13,111 bases of DNA. It comes from an uncultured Gammaproteobacteria bacterium. GTDB taxonomy: Bacteria; Pseudomonadota; Gammaproteobacteria; Magnimaribacterales; D2472. This document shows positions 1-6,393 of this stretch, piece by piece. The stretch spans positions 1 to 13,111 of the forward strand of contig CAJXAZ010000025.1 of the NCBI GenBank assembly GCA_913050015.1, in the 5' to 3' direction. Position numbers and translations under genes: made by a program. The notes below the pieces were generated by a model. That model was not told where the DNA came from. It did no database searches and was given only the letters and a program-made list of their open reading frames with translations. Every line of letters starts with the position of its first letter. Positions within the stretch are counted from its first letter, which is position 1.

Positions 1-351
1 ATAGTTTGCAGCCTGTCCTGTGAACCCGCTCTTAAAATAGTATTTAAATAAAGTTGAATCATCTGATCCAAAAACCCTAGAGCCTAATGCCCCCTCGACA
101 TTCTCAACTTTATATTCTTTAAGCCTTGTTTCAACTATTGCACCAGTATTGACAGCAATCCTTACTTTTAATAGATCATTCTCTATATTTACGTAGTCAC
201 CGTTACTTGAAATCATTGGTAAGGCATTTTCTGATTTAGCCAGCGCTAAATGAGTTGATGTTGAAAGGGCTCTAGTTTCAGAGGTCCATGTGTAAAACAT
301 AGCCATCAATAGAAATGCAATTAAACCAACATAAATTTTTCTGATATTCAT
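1..351 (-). CDS. yidC: Membrane protein insertase YidC, N-terminal part (runs off the window)
   Basis: YidC inserts and folds inner-membrane proteins, alone or with SecYEG. Only the first 117 residues are present; the gene continues beyond base 1. Seen: an ATG at 351, an N-terminal hydrophobic segment (about residues 6-20, YVGLIAFLLMAMFYTW) that fits the first membrane helix, then a soluble stretch that resembles the periplasmic P1 domain, with the typical strands around VNIENDLLKVRI (54-65) and VNTGAIVETRL (67-77), and SGFTGQ (108-113), comparable to SGLTGR of the E. coli protein. The conserved membrane insertase core lies outside the window. The start is 14 bp after the rnpA stop, so it is probably co-transcribed with rpmH and rnpA. 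The yidD gene usually found between rnpA and yidC is absent. No Shine-Dalgarno sequence is visible. The identification rests on the P1-like sequence plus gene order. Confidence 0.9.
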   Translation of the reverse strand, partial: MNIRKIYVGLIAFLLMAMFYTWTSETRALSTSTHLALAKSENALPMISSNGDYVNIENDLLKVRIAVNTGAIVETRLKEYKVENVEGALGSRVFGSDDSTLFKYYFKSGFTGQAANY

Positions 352-365
352 TTGACAGTGTTTTG

Positions 366-653
366 TTATAAGTTATGAGATTTTACAGCGTTAACGATTT
401 CAACAGAAGCTTCTGAGTATTTTAATTTAGAAAAAGGAGCAAAAACAAACACAAGGAAACAGCCGCCTTCAACCTTTAATTCATTGATTCTAAAAATTTC
501 TTTGATATGCCTTTTTACAAGATTTCTGGATACAGCAAGTTTGAAGTTTTTTTTAGATATTGAAATTCTTAAAGATTCTTTGTCGTCTTTTAGAAAGAAG
601 ATCCTAAAATTTTTAGACGAATAGAAATGTCTTGGAAGCCTTGAAAGCACCAA
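366..653 (-). CDS. rnpA: Ribonuclease P protein component (short, non-ATG start)
   Basis: RnpA is the small basic protein that binds the RNase P RNA and helps position pre-tRNA for 5' leader removal. The 95-residue product has the family core ISISKKNFKLAVSRNLVKRH (residues 30-49), matching the usual xxVAKKN...RNRxKR block, but the RNR motif reads R43-N44-L45. It is shorter than typical (E. coli 119 aa), mostly because the N-terminal helix is reduced. There is no ATG: the frame opens directly after the rpmH stop, and the first two codons are TTG (653) and GTG (650), so either could initiate. An AAGGA in the last rpmH codons lies about 16 nt upstream, which is far for a ribosome site, so coupling to rpmH translation is likely. 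The gap to rpmH is 3 bp. Identity is firm from the motif and position; the exact start is uncertain. Confidence 0.9.
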   Translation of the reverse strand: MVLSRLPRHFYSSKNFRIFFLKDDKESLRISISKKNFKLAVSRNLVKRHIKEIFRINELKVEGGCFLVFVFAPFSKLKYSEASVEIVNAVKSHNL

Positions 654-656
654 GTT

Positions 657-791
657 TTAAACAGTTAAATCCTTACGACCTTTTTTTCTTCTTGCAGACA
701 ATATAGCTCTACCAGCCTTAGTAGCCATTCTAGCTCTGAAGCCATGAGTTCTGTTTCTCTTAAGAGTGCTAGGTTGAAATGTTCTTTTCAT
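657..791 (-). CDS. rpmH: 50S ribosomal protein L34
   Basis: A 44-residue highly basic protein of the large ribosomal subunit. The sequence begins MKRTFQPSTLKRNRTHGFRA and ends GRKDLTV, which is close to gammaproteobacterial L34 over its whole length. An in-frame ATG at 842 would add 17 residues, but these match nothing in the family and overlap the promoter at 819-847, so the start at 791 is chosen. It is the first gene of the leftward rpmH-rnpA-yidC unit and is divergent from dnaA. Only a weak GGA lies about 10 nt upstream of the start. Confidence 0.98.
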   Translation of the reverse strand: MKRTFQPSTLKRNRTHGFRARMATKAGRAILSARRKKGRKDLTV

Positions 792-818
792 AATATGCTG
801 TCCAAAAAATAGTGGGGC

Positions 819-847
819 ATTATAGCCCAATAATTTAAACATTTCAC
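819..847 (-). promoter_or_regulatory. Sigma70-type promoter of rpmH-rnpA-yidC
   Basis: On the minus strand there is a perfect -10 TATAAT (819-824), a 17-bp spacer and a -35 GTGAAA (842-847, 4 of 6 consensus bases). Directly downstream of the -10 is GCCCC, a GC-rich discriminator in a very AT-rich genome. Such discriminators are typical of ribosomal promoters repressed by ppGpp/DksA, so stringent control is inferred. A start near base 812 would leave a leader of about 20 nt before rpmH. The -10 is flanked by GGGC and GCCC, which form a small inverted repeat. Confidence 0.75.
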
Positions 848-876
848 ATAATTCACCAAAAACAAATGAATAATTT

Positions 877-885
877 ATATCAACA
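877..885 (+). promoter_or_regulatory. Weak DnaA box candidate
   Basis: ATATCAACA matches 7 of 9 positions of the box and shares TATCNACA with the strong site. It starts exactly 11 bp upstream in the same orientation, about one helical turn, which fits cooperative DnaA loading. Alone, such a match in AT-rich DNA would be weak evidence. Confidence 0.35.
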
Positions 886-887
886 AG

Positions 888-896
888 TTATCCACA
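888..896 (+). promoter_or_regulatory. DnaA box, perfect consensus
   Basis: TTATCCACA is an exact match to the high-affinity DnaA box TTATNCACA. It lies 53 bp upstream of the dnaA start. Confidence 0.85.
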
Positions 897-916
897 GAAA
901 ATTCATAGTGTTATCC

Positions 917-925
917 TGTAGATAT
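917..925 (-). promoter_or_regulatory. Weak DnaA box candidate, inverted
   Basis: On the minus strand this reads ATATCTACA, 7 of 9 matches to the DnaA box, and it again contains TATCNACA. It faces the strong box and lies 24 bp upstream of the dnaA start codon, so it might serve in autoregulation or origin binding. Confidence 0.3.
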
Positions 926-949
926 CTTGTTAGTTTTTTAATAGACTAG

Positions 950-2269
950 ATGATCATAAATGAGGAGAATAGATTGGAATTTTGGAATAAATGCTCAGAA
1001 AAGCTAGAAAATAAACTAACACAGGATGATTTTAACACCTGGATCAGGCCATTGAAAGCTAATTTAAGCGATAACATACTAGAGCTTGTAGCACCAAATG
1101 ACTTCATTTTAAATTATGTAGAAGCAAACCTTTCAACTGAAATAACCGAAATGGTTAAACAGCAATCAAAAAAGGACATAAGTTTAGTTTTTAAAACACA
1201 TACAAAAGAAACATTTGTCGATAAATATAAGAAAGGCAGTGAATCAGGCCATTCTAAGTTAGTTGAGTCTTATATTTTTGATAATTTTGTTGAAGGAAAG
1301 TCTAATCACCTTGCCTTGGCAGCTTCAAAGCAAGTGGCGTCAAACCCTAAAGGAGATTACAACCCTTTATTTATATATGGTGGTGTAGGCCTAGGTAAAA
1401 CTCATTTAATGCATGCTGTGGGCAATGAAATCCGTAAAAACGATCCTGATAAGAGAATTGTTTACGTTCACTCAGAAAAATTTGTTTCAGATATGGTAAA
1501 AGCCCTTCAATTGGGTGCAATGAACGAGTTTAAGTCTTTTTATAGGAATGCCGATGCTCTATTAATTGATGATATACAGTTTTTTGCTGGAAAGGAGCAG
1601 TCTCAAGAGGAGTTCTTTCATACATTTAATGCTTTGTTAGATAGAAACAACCAAATGATATTAACTTGTGACAAATACCCTAAAGAAATAGATGGGTTAG
1701 AGGAAAGATTAAAATCTAGACTAGGATGGGGATTACCAGTAGTAATAGACCCTCCTGAGCTTGAAACAAGAGCGGCAGTTTTATTAAAGAAAGCTTCATC
1801 TATGGGTGTTGAGCTTCCAAACGATTGTGCTATCTATATTGCACAAAGAATAAGATCTAACATCAGGGAGCTTGAGGGCGCTTTAAAAAGAGTTGTTGCT
1901 AATTCCCGCTTTACCAACCAACCAATTGATCTGGCATTGGTCAAAGAGGCTCTTAAAGATCTTTTTGTAATCTCCGCCAAGATGGTTAGTATTGAGAACA
2001 TACAAAAAACAGTTGCAGAATATTACAATATCAAGCTCTCAGACTTGCTATCTAAAAGAAGAAGCAGATCAATCACCAGGCCAAGACAATTAGCCATGGC
2101 GCTTACTAAAGAGCTAACAAACCACAGTTTGCCGGAAATCGGAGAAGCTTTTAATGGAAGGGATCACACAACAGTTTTACATGCTTGTAAAAAAATAGCA
2201 GAACTAAGAAAAGAGAACCCATCGCAAGAAGAAGACTACAGAAACCTCAATAGAACACTAACAAATTAA
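950..2269 (+). CDS. dnaA: Chromosomal replication initiator protein DnaA
   Basis: DnaA is an AAA+ ATPase that binds DnaA boxes, melts the origin and loads DnaB helicase. All domains are visible in 439 residues (E. coli 467): the N-terminal interaction domain I (FWNKCSEKLE...DFNTWIRPL, 11-35), a short linker, Walker A GGVGLGKT (144-151), Walker B LLIDD (204-208), sensor I around ILTCDKYP (237-244), arginine-finger box with R253 and R257, sensor II RELEG (306-310), and the DNA-binding signature GRDHTTVLHACKKI (403-416). Two small deviations are sensor I C240 where E. coli has Ser, and L258 in SRLGWGL where Phe is usual; neither removes a catalytic residue. The start gives the expected N-terminus, although no Shine-Dalgarno is present. 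It is the first gene of the dnaA-dnaN-recF-gyrB cluster. Confidence 0.99.
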   Translation: MIINEENRLEFWNKCSEKLENKLTQDDFNTWIRPLKANLSDNILELVAPNDFILNYVEANLSTEITEMVKQQSKKDISLVFKTHTKETFVDKYKKGSESGHSKLVESYIFDNFVEGKSNHLALAASKQVASNPKGDYNPLFIYGGVGLGKTHLMHAVGNEIRKNDPDKRIVYVHSEKFVSDMVKALQLGAMNEFKSFYRNADALLIDDIQFFAGKEQSQEEFFHTFNALLDRNNQMILTCDKYPKEIDGLEERLKSRLGWGLPVVIDPPELETRAAVLLKKASSMGVELPNDCAIYIAQRIRSNIRELEGALKRVVANSRFTNQPIDLALVKEALKDLFVISAKMVSIENIQKTVAEYYNIKLSDLLSKRRSRSITRPRQLAMALTKELTNHSLPEIGEAFNGRDHTTVLHACKKIAELRKENPSQEEDYRNLNRTLTN

Positions 2270-2271
2270 TT

Positions 2272-3375
2272 ATGGATTTTTATATATCAAAAGAGGAGAT
2301 TGTAAAGTCTCTTACAGCAACCCTTGGCGTTGTCGAAAAAAGACAAACTCTCCCAATCTTAGCAAATGTTTTGTTTGAAGTGGATGAGTCCACTTTAAGA
2401 CTTACAGCCACAGATCTAGAATCAGAAATATCAACGATATCAACAATAACGAATTTTAAAAGTGGGGGCAGGGTAACTGCACCAGCAAAAAAACTTAGCG
2501 AATTGTGTAGACTTTTTTCAGACATGTCAGAAGTTCATTTCTTTTTAGATGGTGACAACCTAAGAATCGAAACAGACTCTGGTAAATATAATTTAGCAAC
2601 ACTTCCGAGCGAAGACTTTCCTGTGTTTGAAAAAGAGGAAAAATCAAGTTCAATAAATATTACCCCTCAAAACCTCAAATCTTTAATTAGTAAAACAGCC
2701 TTTGCTATGGGAAATCAAGACTGGAGGCACTACCTAAATGGGTTATATCTATCAATAGAAGATACACAAATTACTAGTGTTGCGACAGATGCTCATCGCC
2801 TTGCACTAGCTTCATTGGGCCTAAATGAGGGTGTTTCAGAGCAAATTACAGGCATAGTTCCAAGAAAGTCCATTAACGAAATAGGTAAGCTGGTAGGAGA
2901 TGAGAAAGACAATATTCTTCTTCAGTTAGGGGCTAACTCTATTACAGTCGATGTTTCAGGCACAACTTTTTCAAGCAAGTTAATTGAAGGCAAGTTCCCA
3001 GATTATGAGCAAGTTATTCCGTCAGGGGATAGCTCAACACTCACTATTAACAAAAAAAGTTTATCAGAAAGTTTAAGTAGAGTAAGTGTTCTTTCAAGTG
3101 AAAAATATAGAGGGATACGAATAATAACCTCAGATAATAAAATTAATATATCAGCCAATAATCCTGAAAAAGAACAAGCAGAGGAAAGTGTTGAATGTGT
3201 TTATGCAGGGGAGGCTATGGATATAGCTTTCAATGTTAACTACCTTCAAGAGATAATTTCATCAATTGAAAATGACAATGTTGAGATTCACTTCTTTGGC
3301 TCAGATAAAAGCTGTCTAATAACCAACCCAGGTTCTGAAAGCTTCAAGTATGTTGTAATGCCTTTGCTTATCTAA
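2272..3375 (+). CDS. dnaN: DNA polymerase III beta subunit (sliding clamp)
   Basis: DnaN is the dimeric ring clamp that tethers DNA polymerase III and other enzymes to DNA. The product is 367 residues, nearly identical in length to the E. coli protein (366). Recognisable family blocks are QTLPILANVLF (25-35), LRLTATDLESEI (42-53), the middle-domain segment FAMGNQDWRHYLNGLYL, then TDAHRLALA, EGKFPDYEQVIP, and the terminal YVVMPLLI; the usual ending is YVVMPMRL. The gene starts 2 bp after the dnaA stop with no ribosome site, indicating translational coupling. Confidence 0.98.
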   Translation: MDFYISKEEIVKSLTATLGVVEKRQTLPILANVLFEVDESTLRLTATDLESEISTISTITNFKSGGRVTAPAKKLSELCRLFSDMSEVHFFLDGDNLRIETDSGKYNLATLPSEDFPVFEKEEKSSSINITPQNLKSLISKTAFAMGNQDWRHYLNGLYLSIEDTQITSVATDAHRLALASLGLNEGVSEQITGIVPRKSINEIGKLVGDEKDNILLQLGANSITVDVSGTTFSSKLIEGKFPDYEQVIPSGDSSTLTINKKSLSESLSRVSVLSSEKYRGIRIITSDNKINISANNPEKEQAEESVECVYAGEAMDIAFNVNYLQEIISSIENDNVEIHFFGSDKSCLITNPGSESFKYVVMPLLI

Positions 3376-3377
3376 AG

Positions 3378-4454
3378 ATGGCCTTCAAAGAATTAACACT
3401 TAATAACTTTAGGTGTTTTAAATCAACAAAAATAGAGCTATCGCCTGGAATTAATTTCTTTTATGGTAAGAATGGTTCTGGTAAAACATCTTTACTGGAA
3501 GCTATTCATCTTTGTTCAAGTGGTAAATCTTTTAAGAGTTCAAATCTTCAAGCTCTAATTGCTCAAGGAGAAGATTCTTTCTCCCTTAAAAGCTACGACG
3601 TTGATAAGGGGTACATCCTTTCTGTAACGAAAGAAAAAAATAAATCTATTTCAGTACTAATAAATAATACCAAGACGACTTCTAGCAGACTGATCAGAGA
3701 GTTTCCATCAACCGCAATACATAACAATACCTTTTCATTTGCAGACGCCTCTCCGGACTTTAGAAGAAAAATTTTAGATAGAGCTCTTTTTGTATCAGAC
3801 AAAAGTTTTCTAGAAAATTGGTTTGCCTATTATCGATGTTTAAAGCAAAGAAATAGCCTTCTTAAATCAGGCTCCATTTCAAATATAGAGCCCTGGGATA
3901 TAAAAATTTCTGAGGAAGGTGAAAGGCTAGATCTTAAAAGAAATGATTTCTTCAAAGCAACTCTTGTGGAATTAAACATTCTTATTAACACTATCAAACA
4001 CTCTGCTTCAGTAAATTTCTTAAATGATATTGTTATTGATTTTTTCCCAGGTTGGGATAAATCATATGAGCTTGCCAGCACAATGACTAATAATAGATTT
4101 AAAGATCTTAAGAGAAGAACCACAACAGAAGGTCCGCATAAAGCAGATATCAGGTTTCTTATCGGAGATGTTGATGCAAGACAAATCCTCTCCCGAGGAG
4201 AACAAAAACTATTTTCAATACTTTGGTGTTGTGCTCAGCACGAAGTTCTCAGAAAACAACATAATATCAACGCTACTCTGATAATAGATGATATTAAATC
4301 TGAGCTTGACAGCAATACGTTCAATATCTTTTTAGAGCTTCTGAATACACTTAATAATCAAATAATTTTTTCCTGTATAGATGATCATTTTAGTAGTAAA
4401 ATAGAGGCCAATTTTAGAGAATTTAAAAAGTTCCACGTGGAACAATTAAGATAA
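3378..4454 (+). CDS. recF: DNA replication/repair protein RecF
   Basis: RecF is an SMC/ABC-like ATPase that, with RecO and RecR, loads RecA at gapped DNA and helps restart forks. The 358-residue product (E. coli 357) shows FRCF near the N-terminus, Walker A GKNGSGKT (30-37), DFRRKILDRALF (127-138), GPHKAD (252-257), the ABC signature LSRGEQK (271-277) and Walker B LIIDDIKSELD (301-311). It begins 2 bp after dnaN. The C-terminal codons FHVEQ (352-356) are formed by a palindrome that matches the ParB binding site, so this gene end appears to carry a second function at the DNA level. Confidence 0.97.
   Translation: MAFKELTLNNFRCFKSTKIELSPGINFFYGKNGSGKTSLLEAIHLCSSGKSFKSSNLQALIAQGEDSFSLKSYDVDKGYILSVTKEKNKSISVLINNTKTTSSRLIREFPSTAIHNNTFSFADASPDFRRKILDRALFVSDKSFLENWFAYYRCLKQRNSLLKSGSISNIEPWDIKISEEGERLDLKRNDFFKATLVELNILINTIKHSASVNFLNDIVIDFFPGWDKSYELASTMTNNRFKDLKRRTTTEGPHKADIRFLIGDVDARQILSRGEQKLFSILWCCAQHEVLRKQHNINATLIIDDIKSELDSNTFNIFLELLNTLNNQIIFSCIDDHFSSKIEANFREFKKFHVEQLR
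4429..4444. promoter_or_regulatory. Chromosomal parS site (ParB-binding palindrome) inside recF
   Basis: The 16-mer AGTTCCACGTGGAACA contains a perfect 14-bp palindrome GTTCCACGTGGAAC (4430-4443). The known bacterial parS consensus in its Pseudomonas-like form is TGTTCCACGTGGAACA, so only the first base differs. It lies in the last codons of recF, about 3.5 kb from the candidate origin, where parS sites cluster in other bacteria. ParB would load here and spread as a CTP-dependent clamp for segregation with ParA. The parAB genes are not in the window; in related bacteria they lie beyond yidC and mnmE. Confidence 0.85.
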
Positions 4455-4460
4455 AAAAAT

Positions 4461-6380
4461 ATGCCAAAAAAAGTAGAAGAAGCAACTTATGATTCATCTA
4501 ATATCCAAGTTTTAAAGGGTTTAGAGGCGGTTAAAAAAAGACCGGGAATGTATATAGGTGATACGGATGACGGATCCGGTCTTCATCACATGGTATTCGA
4601 AGTTTTAGATAATTGTATAGATGAGGCAATGGCAGGACATTGCTCAGATATAAATGTAATAGTTAACAAAGATGGCTCGGTTACGGTTAAGGATAATGGC
4701 AGAGGCGTTCCAGTTGATGTTCACAAAGATGAGGGGATTTCTGCTGCTGAGTTAATTCTAACAACACTCCATTCGGGTGGAAAGTTTGATGACAATAGTT
4801 ATAAAGTATCAGGCGGCCTCCATGGAGTTGGAGTCTCAGTTGTTAATGCTTTGTCTGATAGATTAATTTTAAAAGTTTGTAGAGATGGCGGCGAGTACTT
4901 CCAAGAATACAAACATGGAGCTCCATTAGCTAAGCTTAAAAAACTTGGAGCCTCTGAAGAAACAGGAACAGAAATAACATTCTATCCCTCTAGTACGACA
5001 TTCTCATCAGTAACTTTTGAAATAAGTAGAATCCATAAAAGAATACAAGAGCTTTCATTTCTTAATGCGGGTGTATCAATAACCGTAGAAGATGAAAGAA
5101 CAGGAAAGTCTAAAAAGTTTAAAAATAGCGGCGGTCTTTCAAGTTATGTAACCTACCTAAAGGGTACTAAAAAACATGTAACAGAAATATTTGAGTGCTC
5201 AGGAACAGAAAACGATGTTGGTGTTGAAATAGCCCTTCAATGGACAGACTCATATACAGAAAATGTATTGGTTTATACAAATAATATTCCTCAAAAAGAT
5301 GGAGGAACTCATTTGGCGGGCTTTAGGGGAAGTTTAACAAGGGTTTTAAAGGCATTTATAAAAAGAGAAAATGCAAAGAAATCTCCAACAGATCTTCTCG
5401 GTGAAGATGTTAGAGAGGGTATAGTTGCGATTATTTCTGTTAAAGTCCCGGATCCTAAATTCTCATCACAAACAAAAGAAAAACTAGTTTCATCGGAAGT
5501 TGAGAGTGTGGTAAGCACAGTATTCAGTAAGCATTTTAATGATTACCTTCTGGAAAGCCCTAAAGATGCGGCTGGTATTTATGCAAAAGTTGCAGAGGCA
5601 GCTTTAGCTAGAGAGGCAGCAAGAAAAGCTAGAGAAATGACAAGAAGAAAAGGTGTTCTAGAGATAGCTGGCTTGCCTGGAAAGTTAGCAGATTGCCAAG
5701 AAAAAGATCCTGCGCTATCTGAAATATACATAGTCGAGGGAGATTCTGCTGGCGGATCTGCAAAGCAAGGTAGAAATAGAAAAAATCAAGCCATTCTTCC
5801 TTTGAAAGGAAAAATTATTAATGTTGAGAAAGCTAGAATAGATAAAGTTCTTGGTTCCCAAGAGGTAGGCACTTTAATCAAAGCTCTTGGTTGTGGAATA
5901 GGTAAAGACGAGTTTAATATTGATAAGCTTAGATACCATAGAATAATTATCATGACAGATGCCGATGTTGATGGATCTCATATCAGAACTCTGTTACTAA
6001 CATTCTTCTATAGACAAATGTTTGAGATTGTCGATAGAGGCCATATTTATATAGCTCTTCCACCTTTATACAAAATTACAAAAGGAAAAGACTTCGTATA
6101 TGCGTCAGATGAAGAGCAAAAAGAAGCTGCGGTTAAAGAGTATTCAAAAAATGGAACAAGGGGACTAGAAGTTCAAAGATATAAAGGGCTTGGTGAGATG
6201 AACCCTGAGCAATTATGGGATACTACTATGGACCCAGTAGAAAGAAGAATGCAGCAAGTCAATATTAATGATGTTCAAGACGCCAATCATACATTTGAAA
6301 TGTTAATGGGCGATGATGTTGAGCCTAGAAGAGCATTTATAGATGAGAACGCTTTAACCGTTACAGACCTAGATATTTAA
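4461..6380 (+). CDS. gyrB: DNA gyrase subunit B, short form lacking the TOPRIM insert
   Basis: GyrB is the ATPase subunit of gyrase, which introduces negative supercoils with GyrA. Seen: GHKL ATPase residues E47 and N51 in EVLDNCIDEA, DNGRG (78-82), GGLHGVG (118-124), the transducer lysine loop QTKEKL (337-342), and TOPRIM motifs EGDSAGGSAKQGRNRKNQ (426-443) and DADVDG (500-505). The C-terminal part has QRYKGLGEMNPEQLWDTTM and ends with GDDVEPRRAFIDENAL, typical of GyrB rather than ParE. The length is 639 residues against about 804 in E. coli: after PPLYK (534-538) the sequence passes quickly to QRYKGLGEM (572-580) without the roughly 170-residue insert usual in Gram-negative GyrB. The gene starts 6 bp after recF without a ribosome site. 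Confidence 0.98.
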   Translation: MPKKVEEATYDSSNIQVLKGLEAVKKRPGMYIGDTDDGSGLHHMVFEVLDNCIDEAMAGHCSDINVIVNKDGSVTVKDNGRGVPVDVHKDEGISAAELILTTLHSGGKFDDNSYKVSGGLHGVGVSVVNALSDRLILKVCRDGGEYFQEYKHGAPLAKLKKLGASEETGTEITFYPSSTTFSSVTFEISRIHKRIQELSFLNAGVSITVEDERTGKSKKFKNSGGLSSYVTYLKGTKKHVTEIFECSGTENDVGVEIALQWTDSYTENVLVYTNNIPQKDGGTHLAGFRGSLTRVLKAFIKRENAKKSPTDLLGEDVREGIVAIISVKVPDPKFSSQTKEKLVSSEVESVVSTVFSKHFNDYLLESPKDAAGIYAKVAEAALAREAARKAREMTRRKGVLEIAGLPGKLADCQEKDPALSEIYIVEGDSAGGSAKQGRNRKNQAILPLKGKIINVEKARIDKVLGSQEVGTLIKALGCGIGKDEFNIDKLRYHRIIIMTDADVDGSHIRTLLLTFFYRQMFEIVDRGHIYIALPPLYKITKGKDFVYASDEEQKEAAVKEYSKNGTRGLEVQRYKGLGEMNPEQLWDTTMDPVERRMQQVNINDVQDANHTFEMLMGDDVEPRRAFIDENALTVTDLDI

Positions 6381-6393
6381 TAAATTTCGTTAC

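Larger units (their letters stand above)
792..949. other. rpmH-dnaA intergenic region, candidate replication origin (oriC)
   Basis: This 158-bp AT-rich gap between divergent rpmH and dnaA is the classic oriC location in Pseudomonas-type gammaproteobacteria. It contains one perfect DnaA box (888-896), two 7-of-9 relatives (877-885 on plus, 917-925 on minus) and the rpmH promoter. It also must contain the dnaA promoter, for which I see no convincing -35/-10 pair. It is small for an origin and has only one strong box, so an origin outside the window or one extending into coding sequence remains possible. The box lies where DnaA could also repress its own gene. Confidence 0.55.

Noticed and set aside
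792..842. A 17-residue N-terminal extension of L34 starting at ATG 842
   Set aside because: L34 proteins begin at MKRTFQPS, and the extension overlaps the -35/-10 promoter elements.
4461..6380. ParE (topoisomerase IV) because of the 639-residue length
   Set aside because: The TOPRIM and C-terminal sequences and the position after recF are those of GyrB; only the insert is missing.
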